From: Shewanella japonica
GTDB lineage: Bacteria > Pseudomonadota > Gammaproteobacteria > Enterobacterales > Shewanellaceae
Assembly (NCBI RefSeq): GCF_002075795.1
Contig: NZ_CP020472.1
Span: forward strand, 3,962,501-4,026,500
Length of the DNA stretch: 64,000 nt
Reading direction: 5' to 3'
A model generated the notes under the pieces. The model was not told where the DNA came from. It did not search any database and saw only the letters and a program-made list of their open reading frames with translations. Below are positions 38,440 through 48,603 of the stretch, one piece after another. Made by a program: the position numbers and the translations under genes. Each line of letters starts with the position of its first letter. The first letter of the stretch is position 1.

Positions 38440-38700
38440 TTTTTACTCCAAAAATAGGGTGATTTCTCACCTAGGTCGCTATCGCTTTGGATTGATTTTT
38501 ATACCCTATGCACATAATTCTTAGCCTTGATAACAAAGTAGCTCAGCTAAAATTTATAAACATGGGCGGTTTTTTTCTAATAATTATATTTTTCTTATTG
38601 CAATTCTTACTCACTTCAGCGCGTCTTCACAGCGTTAACTCTTTGGTTTTAAGCTGTGAGACGTTCGCTAAAGGGTCTAACTTAATCGTTAATTTGACGA

Positions 38701-39876
38701 TTATGCGCCACGCTTTTCAAGCATCGCGACAGCAGGTAACTCTTTTCCTTCAAGGAACTCAAGGAAAGCACCGCCACCTGTCGAAATATAAGAAACGTTA
38801 TCTGCGATATCGTATTTATCTACAGCAGCTAATGTATCTCCGCCACCGGCGATTGAAAATGCACTTGAATCAGCAATCGCTTGAGCGATACGTTTGGTGC
38901 CAGCACCAAATTGATCAAATTCAAATACGCCTACTGGACCATTCCAAACAACAGTCCCTGCAGCTTCAATGATTTTTGCTAATGCTTCTGCACTGTCAGG
39001 ACCAATATCAAAAATCATATCGGTATCAGCAACGTCACTAACAGGCTTTAATGTCGCTTCCGCGGTTGGGCTAAACTCCCCAGCAACAACAACATCAGTT
39101 GGAACAGGGATATCTCCACCACGGCTTTGGGCGTTAGCGACTAAACGTTTAGCCTCATCAACTAAATCTGCTTCAAACAAAGATTTACCCACTTGATGGC
39201 CAGCTGCAGCGATAAAGGTATTCGCAATACCACCACCAACAACTAGTTGGTCAACTTTAGTAGATAAGCTTTCTAGTACGGTTAATTTAGTTGAAACCTT
39301 TGAACCACCGACAATCGCTACCATTGGGCGAGCAGGATTATCTAAAGCTTTACCCAGAGCAGATAATTCACCTGCTAATAAAGGCCCAGCACAAGCAACT
39401 GCAGCATGCATACCTACACCGTGTGTAGAAGCTTGAGCACGGTGCGCAGTACCAAATGCATCCATCACGTATACATCACATAAAGCAGCCAGTTTTTTAG
39501 CTAATACTTCATCGTTTTTCTTCTCGCCAACGTTAAAGCGAACGTTTTCAAATACAACCACTTCGCCTACATTAGCGTTAACACCATCTAGGTAATCAGA
39601 AGCTAAAGTGACTGGACAATCTAGCGCATCGTTTAAGTAATTCACCACTGGCTGCATTGAAAACTCAGCATTAAACTCACCTTCAGTTGGGTGGCCTAGG
39701 TGAGACATCACCATCACTGCAGCCCCTTTTTCAAGGGCAAGTTTAATTGTCGGTAGAGCTGCACGCAGTCTTGCATCACTGGTGACGACGCCGTCACTGA
39801 CGGGAACGTTTAGATCTTCACGAATAAGCACACGCTTATTGGTTAAATCTAACTCACTCATATTGATAATAGCCAT
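38701..39876 (-). CDS. pgk: Phosphoglycerate kinase
   Basis: A 391-residue glycolytic kinase transferring phosphate between 1,3-bisphosphoglycerate and ADP. The N-terminal signature [13 protein letters not shown], the SHLGHP and GGSKVSTK motifs and the C-terminal [14 protein letters not shown] nucleotide-site loop are all visible. It is separated from fba by 261 bp, in which no terminator was seen, and from epd by a perfect 17-bp hairpin. Confidence 0.97.
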   Translation of the reverse strand: MAIINMSELDLTNKRVLIREDLNVPVSDGVVTSDARLRAALPTIKLALEKGAAVMVMSHLGHPTEGEFNAEFSMQPVVNYLNDALDCPVTLASDYLDGVNANVGEVVVFENVRFNVGEKKNDEVLAKKLAALCDVYVMDAFGTAHRAQASTHGVGMHAAVACAGPLLAGELSALGKALDNPARPMVAIVGGSKVSTKLTVLESLSTKVDQLVVGGGIANTFIAAAGHQVGKSLFEADLVDEAKRLVANAQSRGGDIPVPTDVVVAGEFSPTAEATLKPVSDVADTDMIFDIGPDSAEALAKIIEAAGTVVWNGPVGVFEFDQFGAGTKRIAQAIADSSAFSIAGGGDTLAAVDKYDIADNVSYISTGGGAFLEFLEGKELPAVAMLEKRGA

Positions 39877-39915
39877 TGAGACCTTCCTTTTAATTTAAAA
39901 ACAAAACTGCTTTTG

Positions 39916-39956
39916 CTATAGAGCGCTTTACCCAATGAAGGTAAAGCGCTCTATAG
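39916..39956. repeat. perfect 17-bp inverted repeat between epd and pgk
   Basis: CTATAGAGCGCTTTACC (39916-39932) and its exact reverse complement (39940-39956) are separated by 7 bases. There is no adjacent T run on the minus strand, so this looks like an RNA processing or stabilising hairpin (or a protein site) rather than a simple terminator. Confidence 0.8.
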
Positions 39957-39963
39957 ACGTAAA

Positions 39964-40986
39964 TTAGTGACCAGAATCTTTAGCGTGAATCATCGCTAAA
40001 CTGGTGTCGAGCATTCGATTTGCGAAGCCCCATTCATTATCGCACCAGAGTAAGAGCTTAACGAGATGCCCGTCGCTTACTCTGGTTTGTGTGCCATCAA
40101 CAATACTGGAACGAGGGTCATGGTTAAAATCACATGACACCAATGGTGCATCAGTATAGCCCAACACAGCATTAAATAGGCCGCTCGCAGCATGCTCTAA
40201 TACATTATTTATTTTTTCAATATCAACCCGTTCATTAACTGTTACCGATAAATCTATGGCGGTAACATTAATCGTTGGCACACGCACTGATATCGCTTCA
40301 AACTTATCTTTCATGTGCGGCAGAATGCGCTCAATGCCCCGTGCAAGCTTAGTATCGACAGGAATAATTGACTGACCAGCTGCACGTGTTCTGCGTAAAT
40401 CATCATGGTAGGCATCAATCACTTGTTGATCATTCATCGAAGAATGTATCGTCGTGATTGCGCCACTTTTAACCCCAAAATGATTATCTAGTACATCAAT
40501 GACAGGCACAATACAGTTAGTGGTACACGATGCATTCGATACCACGGTATGATCAGCTTTAAGTAAACTGTCATTGACGCCATACACTATGGTGGCATCC
40601 ACATCAGCTGAAGAAGGATGGCTTATCAGAACTTGTTTCGCGCCAGCCTGAATATGCGCTTCACAAGCATCTCGCTCTATTAGGCTGCCACTACATTCAT
40701 AGACAATATCGATATCAAGCTCAGCCCAAGGAAGCTTAGTCGCATCAGCTTGATGTAATAGTTGAATAACATCATCACCAATAACTAACTGATCATCCTT
40801 CAGCTTAACTGTATTTTGGAATCGACCATGAGTTGTATCATATTGAGTGAGATGGCTAATTGCTGCAGGCTTGGCAAGTTCATTGATTGCCACAATCTGG
40901 ATTTGCTGACGTTTACCCGACTCGTAAAGTGCACGAAGGATAGATCGACCTATACGGCCATAACCATTAATAGCGACTCGGATCAT
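39964..40986 (-). CDS. epd: D-erythrose-4-phosphate dehydrogenase
   Basis: A 340-residue NAD-dependent enzyme of the GAPDH family that oxidises erythrose-4-phosphate to 4-phosphoerythronate on the way to pyridoxal phosphate. The Rossmann motif [11 protein letters not shown] and the catalytic Cys in [12 protein letters not shown] are present; [14 protein letters not shown] sequence ([20 protein letters not shown]) favours Epd over GapA. Next to pgk and fba, as in E. coli epd-pgk-fba. Confidence 0.92.
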   Translation of the reverse strand: MIRVAINGYGRIGRSILRALYESGKRQQIQIVAINELAKPAAISHLTQYDTTHGRFQNTVKLKDDQLVIGDDVIQLLHQADATKLPWAELDIDIVYECSGSLIERDACEAHIQAGAKQVLISHPSSADVDATIVYGVNDSLLKADHTVVSNASCTTNCIVPVIDVLDNHFGVKSGAITTIHSSMNDQQVIDAYHDDLRRTRAAGQSIIPVDTKLARGIERILPHMKDKFEAISVRVPTINVTAIDLSVTVNERVDIEKINNVLEHAASGLFNAVLGYTDAPLVSCDFNHDPRSSIVDGTQTRVSDGHLVKLLLWCDNEWGFANRMLDTSLAMIHAKDSGH

Positions 40987-41030
40987 TGAGGGTTAAGCTT
41001 CCTCTTAACAGTACTCAGTAAAAAGCAGAT

Positions 41031-41061
41031 AAAAAAACGGCCTGCAAGTGATTGCAGGCCG
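41031..41061 (-). terminator. hairpin terminator or attenuator after tkt
   Basis: CGGCCTGCAA / TTGCAGGCCG stem with a GTGA loop and seven T on the minus strand, between tkt and epd. It may limit read-through. Confidence 0.82.
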
Positions 41062-41117
41062 CCATTATACAGACTTCATGGGTAAAAGTTTACCCTTTTA
41101 ATTGCGTCCGTTTTGGA

Positions 41118-43112
41118 TTAACCCAGTGAATTTACTGTTTTAACCACATTTTCAACGGTAAAGCCGAAGTACTTAAGTAGCTCGCCACCTGGTGCAGACT
41201 CACCAAATGTGCTCATACCAACGACACCGCCGCTAAAGCCAACATACTTATGCCAGAAATCAACATGCGCCGCTTCAATCGCCACACGTTTTGTTACTGA
41301 GGCAGGTAATACAGACTCTTTATAAGCTGCATCTTGCTTATCAAATACATTCGTAGAAGGCATAGATACAACACGAACCTTTTGACCTTGCTCAGTTAAC
41401 GCTGCAGCAGAATCAAGAGCTAATTGCACTTCACTACCTGTTGCAATCAAAATAACATCAGGTGTACCTGCACAATCAGACAGTACGTAACCACCTTTAG
41501 CCACATTTGCTAATTGCTCAGCATTACGAGACTGGGCTTTTAAGCCTTGGCGGCTGAAAATTAATGACGTTGGCGCTTTGCTGTTTTCAATCGCGGCTTT
41601 CCAAGCAACGGCTGTTTCAGCAGCATCACAAGGACGCCATACTGTCATGTTTGGTGTCATACGTAAGTTAGCTAATTGCTCTACTGGTTGGTGAGTTGGA
41701 CCATCTTCACCTTGACCGATTGAGTCGTGGGTATAAACAAAGATATTTTGAATACCCATTAGCGCCGACATACGTACAGCATTACGCGCATATTCCATGA
41801 ACATCATGAAAGTCGCACCGTAGTTAATGAAACCACCATGAAGCGAGATACCATTCATGATACCGCTCATACCAAATTCACGAACACCGTGGAAGATATA
41901 GTTACCCGCTGGGTCGTCTTGAATACCTTTAGAGCCAGACCATAATGTTAAGTTAGAACCTGCAAGGTCAGCACTACCGCCTAATAACTCTGGTAACATT
42001 TCACCGAAGAAGCCAATCGCATTTTGAGAAGCTTTACGACTTGCAATGCCTTCTGCTTTATCTTGGCACTCTTGAATAAATGCATTCGCTTTTGCTTCAA
42101 ATTCTGCAGGCAATTCACCGGTTAATACACGACGTGTAAATTCAGCTGCTTCTGCTGGGAATGCTGCTTGATAAGCTGCAAATTTCTTATCCCATGCAGA
42201 TTCGTTGTTTGCACCAGCATCTTTAGCATCCCAACCTTGATAAACGGTTTCAGGGATTTCAAATGCCGCGTGTTCCCAACCAAGGAACTCACGAGCTGCT
42301 GCAATTTCAGCATCACCTAATGGTGCACCATGACAATCATGGCTGCCTGATTTGTTTGGAGAACCAAAACCAATAGTGGTTTTACAACAAATCATCGTAG
42401 GCTTATCTGTCACTGATTTTGCTTCTTCAATTGCAGCGCGGATAGCATCGCTATCGTGACCATCAACATTTGCAATAACATGCCAGCCGTATGATTCAAA
42501 ACGCTTAGGCGTATCATCAGTGAACCAGCCTTCAACATGACCATCGATAGAAATACCGTTGTCATCCCAAAATGCCACTAATTTGCCTAGGCCTAATGTA
42601 CCCGCTAAAGAACAAGCTTCATGCGAAATACCTTCCATTAAACAGCCATCACCTAAGAAACAGTAAGTGAAGTGATCTACGATATCGTGACCAGGCTTAT
42701 TAAATTGTGCTGCTAAGGTTTTCTCAGCAATAGCCATACCCACAGCATTACTGATACCAGCACCTAAAGGACCGGTTGTGGTTTCAACACCTGGGGTGTA
42801 ACCGTATTCAGGATGGCCCGGTGTTTTAGAATGTAATTGGCGGAAGTTTTTGATTTCTTCAATTGGCAGCGCGTAGCCTGACAGGTGAAGTAAAGAGTAA
42901 ATCAGCATTGAGCCATGACCGTTTGATAAAATGAAACGATCGCGATCAACCCACTCTGGGTTAGTTGGATTATGCTTTAGGAAGTCATTCCATAGCACTT
43001 CGGCAATATCTGCCATCCCCATTGGTGCACCTGGGTGTCCAGAATTGGCTTTTTGAACGGCATCCATAGTTAATGCGCGGATAGCGTTTGCGAGTTCTTT
43101 ACGAGATGACAT
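41118..43112 (-). CDS. tkt: Transketolase
   Basis: A 664-residue thiamine-diphosphate enzyme of the pentose phosphate pathway. N-terminal signature [28 protein letters not shown], the ThDP motif [13 protein letters not shown]...[10 protein letters not shown], and the central [14 protein letters not shown] motif are clear. ATG 43112 with GGAGAG upstream is the start; the frame open to 43160 carries no similar residues. It heads the tkt-epd-pgk-fba series, divergent from metK. Confidence 0.97.
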   Translation of the reverse strand: MSSRKELANAIRALTMDAVQKANSGHPGAPMGMADIAEVLWNDFLKHNPTNPEWVDRDRFILSNGHGSMLIYSLLHLSGYALPIEEIKNFRQLHSKTPGHPEYGYTPGVETTTGPLGAGISNAVGMAIAEKTLAAQFNKPGHDIVDHFTYCFLGDGCLMEGISHEACSLAGTLGLGKLVAFWDDNGISIDGHVEGWFTDDTPKRFESYGWHVIANVDGHDSDAIRAAIEEAKSVTDKPTMICCKTTIGFGSPNKSGSHDCHGAPLGDAEIAAAREFLGWEHAAFEIPETVYQGWDAKDAGANNESAWDKKFAAYQAAFPAEAAEFTRRVLTGELPAEFEAKANAFIQECQDKAEGIASRKASQNAIGFFGEMLPELLGGSADLAGSNLTLWSGSKGIQDDPAGNYIFHGVREFGMSGIMNGISLHGGFINYGATFMMFMEYARNAVRMSALMGIQNIFVYTHDSIGQGEDGPTHQPVEQLANLRMTPNMTVWRPCDAAETAVAWKAAIENSKAPTSLIFSRQGLKAQSRNAEQLANVAKGGYVLSDCAGTPDVILIATGSEVQLALDSAAALTEQGQKVRVVSMPSTNVFDKQDAAYKESVLPASVTKRVAIEAAHVDFWHKYVGFSGGVVGMSTFGESAPGGELLKYFGFTVENVVKTVNSLG

Positions 43113-43689
43113 GCTCTCTCCTGCTTGTTTGTGAGGTCTAGCGGGCAATTGTGGGGGCATATTTTCCCCTACTAGGCGATGTGACGCAAATTTTTATTAG
43201 CGGTATTAGCCACTTTTTTTCATCTAACAATCTATTGCAAACTAAACGCGTAGATTAATTAGCCAACTTTATACCATGTTACCGATAACATTTATATAAC
43301 TTTTTCCCACTAAGCTATTACATTTTCTATTTTAAATTGCCCTAAGACATTTTTTGTCACATTAAAAGTACCGTGAATATTTGTTGCCACCGGCGAATAA
43401 AAAAACCAACAAAGTGATAAACATCAACTAAAGTTATTGTTTTATTTTTAACCTTAGCATCCCTACCCAATACAGTATAAAGGCAAGAATTAGCATAAAA
43501 TTCATAAGATTAATTTAATAAATTTATAAAACAGAGCAATTACAGTTTTTATAAATCTTTGAATGGTTGCACAATTTTTAACTTATATTGATTCTAAGGG
43601 GTGTTATCAAACCTAATTTGAATTATTATAGACGTCTAGATGTAGATGCTTCTACACGTTCAAATTCCAAAAGACGAGATTTACCAACT
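43113..43689. other. divergent regulatory region of tkt and metK
   Basis: A 577-bp AT-rich interval. The metK side holds tandem MetJ boxes at 43630-43661. The tkt side carries its promoter, which I cannot pin down. A possible metK promoter is TTATCA (about 43605) with TATAGA near 43628, overlapping the first met box. No gene was seen. Confidence 0.5.
43630..43661 (+). promoter_or_regulatory. tandem MetJ operator (met boxes) of metK
   Basis: Four adjacent 8-base units: AGACGTCT (a perfect met box), AGATGTAG, ATGCTTCT and ACACGTTC, each of the latter three matching five of eight consensus positions. Cooperative MetJ-SAM binding needs at least two neighbouring boxes. The array ends 28 bp before the metK ATG, so SAM would repress its own synthase. 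Confidence 0.82.
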
Positions 43690-44841
43690 ATGGCAAACCA
43701 CTTGTTCACCTCTGAGTCAGTCTCAGAAGGTCATCCAGATAAAATCGCCGATCAGATTTCTGATGCGGTACTAGACGCAATTTTAGAGCAAGATCCAAAA
43801 GCGCGTGTTGCATGTGAAACTTACGTTAAAACTGGCATGGTATTAGTCGGTGGTGAAGTTACGACTTCAGCTTGGGTTGATATCGAAGAAATCACACGTA
43901 AAACAGTACGTGAAATTGGCTACACCCATTCAGATATGGGTTTTGATGCTGACTCTTGTGCGATTTTAAATGCGATTGGTAAACAGTCTCCAGATATTAA
44001 CCAAGGTGTTGATCGTAGCGATCCTGCTGAGCAAGGCGCGGGTGACCAAGGATTAATGTTTGGTTATGCAAGCAATGAAACTGATGTATTAATGCCTGCA
44101 CCTATTACTTACGCACACAAGCTGGTTAAACGTCAGTCTGAAGTCCGTAAAGACGGTACATTACCTTGGCTACGTCCTGATGCCAAAAGTCAGGTTACTT
44201 TTGCCTATGAAAATGGTCAAATCAAAGGTATTGACGCCATCGTCCTGTCGACTCAACATCGTGAAGATGTGACGCAAGAAGACTTAATCGAAGGCGTGAT
44301 GGAAACCATCATTAAGCCTGTTTTACCATCACAATGGTTAAACAAAGACACTAAGTACTTCATTAACCCAACTGGCCGTTTTGTTATTGGTGGTCCAGTA
44401 GGTGATTGTGGTCTAACCGGTCGTAAAATTATCGTAGATACCTACGGCGGTATGGCACGTCACGGTGGCGGTGCTTTCTCAGGTAAAGACCCATCAAAAG
44501 TGGATCGTAGTGCTGCTTATGCTGCACGTTACGTTGCTAAAAACATCGTTGCAGCAGGTCTTGCTGATCGCTGTGAAATCCAAGTGTCTTACGCTATTGG
44601 TGTTGCAGAGCCAACGTCAATCAGTATTGAAACATTTGGTACAGGTAAAGTTTCTGAAGACGTACTTATCAAGCTAGTTCGCCAGCACTTTGAATTACGT
44701 CCATATGGCTTAACCGCTATGTTAGATTTGGCTCGTCCAATTTACCAAGGTACAGCTGCATACGGTCACTTCGGTCGTAATGAGTTCCCTTGGGAAGCGA
44801 CTGATAAAGCTGAAATCTTACGTGCAGATGCAGGCTTATAA
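43690..44841 (+). CDS. metK: S-adenosylmethionine synthetase
   Basis: A 383-residue enzyme joining methionine and ATP to make SAM. It begins [29 protein letters not shown], and has [12 protein letters not shown] and [16 protein letters not shown], the metK signatures that bind ATP and phosphate. The open frame reaches back to 43588 but lacks family similarity, so ATG 43690 is the start. It is a single gene, downstream of MetJ boxes, with a terminator at 44876. Confidence 0.97.
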   Translation: MANHLFTSESVSEGHPDKIADQISDAVLDAILEQDPKARVACETYVKTGMVLVGGEVTTSAWVDIEEITRKTVREIGYTHSDMGFDADSCAILNAIGKQSPDINQGVDRSDPAEQGAGDQGLMFGYASNETDVLMPAPITYAHKLVKRQSEVRKDGTLPWLRPDAKSQVTFAYENGQIKGIDAIVLSTQHREDVTQEDLIEGVMETIIKPVLPSQWLNKDTKYFINPTGRFVIGGPVGDCGLTGRKIIVDTYGGMARHGGGAFSGKDPSKVDRSAAYAARYVAKNIVAAGLADRCEIQVSYAIGVAEPTSISIETFGTGKVSEDVLIKLVRQHFELRPYGLTAMLDLARPIYQGTAAYGHFGRNEFPWEATDKAEILRADAGL

Positions 44842-44875
44842 GTTTTCAACATAGCCTAGCACATAAAGTAGAATC

Positions 44876-44902
44876 AAAAAAACCGTCTTATGACGGTTTT
44901 TT
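44876..44902 (+). terminator. terminator of metK
   Basis: AAAAACCGTC / GACGGTTTTT stem with a TTAT loop and flanking A and T runs. Confidence 0.88.
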
Positions 44903-44926
44903 TATGGGTAAAATTCACTAAAACGG

Positions 44927-45487
44927 CTAAGAGAACGTACGATAAAAAAGATAAATAATAATAGCGCCTACAGAGAGCACTGAAGGATAAAATGTCAAAC
45001 TAAACCCTAACGCTCTTGTGGCGGAGCCTTTTTCATAACCACTGATAAATATAATTCTGCCGATAAAAAAGACTATCGATAATAGCGCAATCAGTGACAT
45101 GAACTCAGCAGGCATAATAAAGGTCCATAAAAAATACACGCTCAAAACAATACAAAATTGCTCTAAGGTATTTTGTAAAACATTTTGCAAATGCCTGGTT
45201 TTTTCCGACTCCTCAAAAGCCGAGCGAATATGAGTTTGTGTGGTATTGAATCGTCTAAGTAGCACACGCCCTGCAGCAAATATAAATGCCAATGCAGGCA
45301 AGATTAAGCCATAAGCATATATTGTTAGCCTTTCGACCAAAGATTGTGGCTCTGTGTATTCAAGCGGATTGGCTAAAGCACCATAGGCAACAACTAAAAA
45401 AGAGACGATTACCCCTATCACGACGCTCAAAGAGACATCGCTTTGTTTTGATGATAGTTTATTTTTAAATTGTTCTAAAAGTGGCAT
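44927..45487 (-). CDS. MAPEG-family membrane protein
   Basis: A 186-residue protein with about four membrane helices. The middle and C-terminal pattern NTLEQFCIVLSVYFLWTFIMP, then GRIIFISGYEKGSATRALGFSLTF, follows the MAPEG (membrane-associated eicosanoid/glutathione metabolism) layout N..E.., GR..(F/Y)..GY..G..(R)..GF. Bacterial members are of mostly unknown substrate. It is convergent with metK and upstream of nothing obviously related. Family call is moderate. Confidence 0.72.
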   Translation of the reverse strand: MPLLEQFKNKLSSKQSDVSLSVVIGVIVSFLVVAYGALANPLEYTEPQSLVERLTIYAYGLILPALAFIFAAGRVLLRRFNTTQTHIRSAFEESEKTRHLQNVLQNTLEQFCIVLSVYFLWTFIMPAEFMSLIALLSIVFFIGRIIFISGYEKGSATRALGFSLTFYPSVLSVGAIIIYLFYRTFS

Positions 45488-45579
45488 TATCTCTCCCTGT
45501 ACTTAATGCTCATCAGTAGATTTTCTTACCCTAAGGGTGTGAATTAAATAGTCCTTTTATTTAACTCGTTTACATCGCT

Positions 45580-46182
45580 TTATTCGCGCATCAATTGTAC
45601 TTTATCCCTCGTTAAACAATAGTCACTGCCAGCCATTCTGCCAATGGCATCAAGTTGATCTGCATCTATTTTAAAATTATCTATCGCGTCATCGTTAACA
45701 TGAACAGCAACGACGTCCCCTAATATCAAATGCCCTGCTAATGGCTGATTACCTAAATCGACAATTTGATTGAGTCGACATTCAAAACTGACCACAGCTT
45801 GCTTAACGCGACTTGGTTTCACAATCGTTGAGTCTAAGGTTTCTATTCCAGCATATTCAAACTCATTTTGTTCTGGCGGTAATGAATGGCACGTTTGATT
45901 CATTACCGATAAATCTTGATAACTGACAGTGTTGATCACAAATTCTTGCTGCTCACGTATATTAACTAGCGTGTCTTTTTCTGCGCCTTTATCGGTACTC
46001 ATTGGGTTAAAGCACAACACTGGAGGATTAGCACTTGCCACTGTAAAAAATGAAAATGGTGCTAAATTAGGTACTCCTTTTGCCGATACCGTAGACACCC
46101 AAGCGATTGGTCTTGGGGTGATACCACCAATCAATAATTTATACATTTGCTGAGCGGTTAACGTATGCGGCAAAAATTCCAT
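45580..46182 (-). CDS. flavin reductase-like (FMN split-barrel) protein
   Basis: A 200-residue cytoplasmic protein beginning MEFLPHTLTAQQMYKLLIGGITPRP, then IAWVSTVSAKGVPNLAPFSFFTVASANPPVLCFNP, the hallmark of the flavin reductase / DIM6-NTAB family that binds FMN. It could reduce flavin for an oxygenase or act as an oxidoreductase. No partner gene is next to it, so the substrate is not known. Confidence 0.85.
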   Translation of the reverse strand: MEFLPHTLTAQQMYKLLIGGITPRPIAWVSTVSAKGVPNLAPFSFFTVASANPPVLCFNPMSTDKGAEKDTLVNIREQQEFVINTVSYQDLSVMNQTCHSLPPEQNEFEYAGIETLDSTIVKPSRVKQAVVSFECRLNQIVDLGNQPLAGHLILGDVVAVHVNDDAIDNFKIDADQLDAIGRMAGSDYCLTRDKVQLMRE

Positions 46183-46461
46183 CGAAATCTCAAACTTGCT
46201 TTCAACGTTTAGTTAACATACCTATTCAAACAAAACCGATACAAATAATAGTATGAAAATCATAAACTAAATAAGATAGTTATTAAGCTATCACCGTATA
46301 ATTATTCAAACAAGCCCTAACCAGCAAACAACTTGTTAACATTCACAAATAAGCACTTTAAAGACTCAAAGTGGATAGAATTTCTACAATGACACTTTCA
46401 ATATGTGAAAATAAGGAAGCAGCTAAGAAACAAATAATATAACAACCGTTAAACTGGCAAT
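46183..46461. other. intergenic, left part, no gene seen
   Basis: AT-rich sequence between the flavin reductase start and the first repeat array; no gene or RNA recognised. The leftward 73-codon frame at 46358-46579 is a translation of the repeat and was rejected. Confidence 0.4.
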
Positions 46462-46515
46462 GAAACGAGCATAGAAACCAGCATAGAAACCAGCATAGAA
46501 ACCAGCATAGAAACG
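46462..46515. repeat. 12-bp tandem repeat, four and a half copies
   Basis: Unit GAAACCAGCATA occurs three times (46474-46509), preceded by one variant GAAACGAGCATA (46462) and followed by a partial copy. Copies are almost identical, so the array is recent and prone to slippage. Confidence 0.9.
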
Positions 46516-46628
46516 TCCTAAAAATGAGCAATAATTTACCAATTGGAAATAAGGTGATAAGTCGAACCCATTGAAGCAATAGGCTATGATCTGAATGCTC
46601 AATATGATGTTAAGCCATACCGACTTTG

Positions 46629-46712
46629 GCTAACAGGCTCAGGCTGCGATGCTTAGGTTGCGAGGCTTAGGTTGCTAGGCTTAGGCAAAGAGACTCAATG
46701 ATAAAACTCAGG
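46629..46712. repeat. 14-bp degenerate tandem repeat ending at a ribosome-binding site
   Basis: Six 14-base units fit the register: GCTAACAGGCTCAG, GCTGCGATGCTTAG, GTTGCGAGGCTTAG, GTTGCTAGGCTTAG, GCAAAGAGACTCAA and TGATAAAACTCAGG. The shared core is R-R-C-T-Y-A-R. The last unit supplies the AGG of the Shine-Dalgarno sequence for the gene starting at 46720. Confidence 0.75.
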
Positions 46713-46719
46713 AAAATGA

Positions 46720-47280
46720 ATGCACTCCTATTATATGTTCAAAGCAAGTAAATCTGACTTTTCTAGCCTGTCATCAGTGCCTTTGCCAGTCAGAGCGTCG
46801 GACAATATTCAGGGCGAGTACTACCAAACGACTTTGAGCGAGCAGCAACAATTATGGTCCGTAATCAAACTTTTCTATCGCCAACACTTGCCCTACTCCA
46901 AGCCAACGTTTAAAGACACTGTCATCCTCTGCTGCCAAGAAAAAGCTGATGATAAGCCAATAGCTAACCACACGAACCAGCTTCAAATCGATAATATATT
47001 AGCTGCTGTGAGGATAAAAAAAATTGGCGAGGTTCAATTAGTCACAGGGTTAGTCGTTAAAAAAAGTGCTAGAGGCCAAGGAATCGCTCATCAATTGATG
47101 TCTGTTATTCAATCAAATTTGCTTGAATCTGAGTGTTATGTTTTTGCAATAGCTGCGCTCACCGATTTCTATCAGCAGCACGGTTTTATTAAGCCCCATG
47201 AGGTAGACAATAATATAAATCAGTTATTTAAAAAGCATAACAATCAAAATAGACCTTTGGCATTACTTAAGTCGAGTTAA
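46720..47280 (+). CDS. GNAT-family N-acetyltransferase
   Basis: A 186-residue protein with the acetyl-CoA binding signature VTGLVVKKSARGQGIAHQLMSVI in the second half and FYQQHGFIKP at the end of the fold. The N-terminal ~50 residues are specific to this protein. ATG 46720 has AGGA seven bases upstream, and that Shine-Dalgarno lies in the last unit of the 14-bp array. Its stop falls inside a 5-bp repeat (47269-47303). The acyl acceptor is not known. Confidence 0.8.
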   Translation: MHSYYMFKASKSDFSSLSSVPLPVRASDNIQGEYYQTTLSEQQQLWSVIKLFYRQHLPYSKPTFKDTVILCCQEKADDKPIANHTNQLQIDNILAAVRIKKIGEVQLVTGLVVKKSARGQGIAHQLMSVIQSNLLESECYVFAIAALTDFYQQHGFIKPHEVDNNINQLFKKHNNQNRPLALLKSS

Positions 47281-47303
47281 GTTAAGTTGAGTTAAGTTGA
47301 GTT
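47269..47303. repeat. 5-bp tandem repeat spanning a stop codon
   Basis: Seven copies of RAGTY (AAGTC GAGTT AAGTT AAGTT GAGTT AAGTT GAGTT). The stop codon of the acetyltransferase gene (TAA at 47278-47280) lies inside the array, so a change in copy number would shift its C-terminus. Confidence 0.8.
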
Positions 47304-47335
47304 AGAAACAGTAAAAAAATTTAGAGTAATACGTA

Positions 47336-47716
47336 TCAGCAGTGATCAAAGTGCGCCGTTTCGACGCACATAAACGCCACTTGTTGCATATTCAACACTG
47401 GTACAGTCAGCTCTCTTGCAGAGCTTAGATCTATGTCTTGCAGCGCATCGATTAATTGAATAGTTTCCTGATAGCCATTAGCTCGGCCACAACCAATATT
47501 GCCGAAGTCAGTTTCAACAAGATAGTGGCCATGTTGGCTTACAGCTTGCTCAGTATCTAACTGCGCTGAACTTACACACTCAACCACACGATATGTTTTA
47601 TTTTGTGATGCTAATACTGCCACCACAATTTTGGCATTATCATAGGCGGACAAACGTAAATGCAGATACGGCTGAAATAACTGTTCAAATTGATTTAGCG
47701 AGTTTTCAACACTCAT
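47336..47716 (-). CDS. hypothetical protein, no family recognised
   Basis: A 126-residue soluble protein (start ATG 47716, with GAGG six bases upstream; ATG 47719 just before it is an alternative). It has no signal peptide or membrane helix and contains two cysteines near CVSSAQ and GCGRANG, and CVETAHFDHC at the end. Nothing indicates function. Confidence 0.6.
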   Translation of the reverse strand: MSVENSLNQFEQLFQPYLHLRLSAYDNAKIVVAVLASQNKTYRVVECVSSAQLDTEQAVSQHGHYLVETDFGNIGCGRANGYQETIQLIDALQDIDLSSARELTVPVLNMQQVAFMCVETAHFDHC

Positions 47717-47797
47717 CATTTACCTCTTGTTATGCCATACATTAAATTCTTCAGTTAACCACTTCATTAATAACCTTGTCCATACCCGCTGTCACTA

Positions 47798-48370
47798 TTA
47801 ATTTTTCATTAGCAGCAAATAGTAATCACGCTGCTGAAAACTAAAGTAATCCACTACTTCCATGGCAGATTTACCAGTATGAGCGGCGAAAGAAGCTTGA
47901 TTTTCTTCTGCGATAAAAGTCACCATATAAGGGTATTTTTTGGCCACATTACAACTAAGCTTTTCAACTAACTTCGCAAATATCCCTAGGCCACGAAAAT
48001 CAGGATGAATCCAAATGGGGCCATATTGACAACTATTTTTCGCCGTTATCTTACTAAACCCCGCTTCTATATCAGATAGTTTTCGCATAACAAGTGCGTA
48101 TATACCCCATGATTTAAACCATGACCAAGGCCCAGCAATCACATAACCAATAATACTTGCCTGACTTTGTGCTGCACTCGTTTGTTTTTCACTGATCTCA
48201 GCTAACATAATCCAACCGAGGCGAATTAACTCGCTAATATCGGTCTTTGAAAAACACTGCCCTGACATACTTTCTGCGGGTGATGACAGCTCATCATTCA
48301 TGTAGCTCTTTTCAAGTCGAGCCAGTTCCGCTGAGTCTTCTTGTGTTGCTAATCGGTATTGGATTTTCAT
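47798..48370 (-). CDS. GNAT-family N-acetyltransferase
   Basis: A 190-residue protein with the GNAT motif A region YGPIWIHPDFRGLGIFAKLVEKLS (acetyl-CoA phosphate loop) and an ENQASFAAHTGKSAMEVV motif B region. Its ATG overlaps the stop of the upstream small membrane protein gene (GAATGA), so the two are likely coupled. Confidence 0.8.
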   Translation of the reverse strand: MKIQYRLATQEDSAELARLEKSYMNDELSSPAESMSGQCFSKTDISELIRLGWIMLAEISEKQTSAAQSQASIIGYVIAGPWSWFKSWGIYALVMRKLSDIEAGFSKITAKNSCQYGPIWIHPDFRGLGIFAKLVEKLSCNVAKKYPYMVTFIAEENQASFAAHTGKSAMEVVDYFSFQQRDYYLLLMKN

Positions 48371-48603
48371 TCAGTTTTATTATCACTTTCTTGTTTTACT
48401 TGGGACTGCGGCTGCTTTTGTGCCCAATCGAAAACTAATGCAACAGGATAAGGCGCCATAATTAAAAGCCCAATACCAATCAGACTCGCCACTAATAACA
48501 TGCCATTTATTTCGTTGGCCATGTCTGTCAATAAATAGAAATATGCGCCACAGCCAACCATAAATAATCCGACCAGATGCATGACTTTAAATATTTTACT
48601 CAT
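48367..48603 (-). CDS. small membrane protein with two helices
   Basis: A 78-residue protein with two hydrophobic helices (about 8-28 and 34-56) and a polar Gln-rich tail. ATG 48603 (MSKIFKVMHL) is preferred to the longer frame start at 48636 because AAGAG lies a normal distance upstream. It overlaps the following GNAT gene by 4 bp. Function unknown. Confidence 0.65.
   Translation of the reverse strand: MSKIFKVMHLVGLFMVGCGAYFYLLTDMANEINGMLLVASLIGIGLLIMAPYPVALVFDWAQKQPQSQVKQESDNKTE

Noticed and set aside
38508..38972. 154-codon plus-strand frame upstream of and over the 3' end of pgk
   Set aside because: Its larger part is antisense to pgk, with a biased composition; no sign of selection.
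46358..46579. 73-codon leftward frame with FLCW repeats
   Set aside because: It is the conceptual translation of the 12-bp tandem DNA repeat, and no ribosome site is seen.
46462..46712. Integrated mobile element
   Set aside because: No transposase, terminal inverted repeats or target duplication; only simple tandem repeats.
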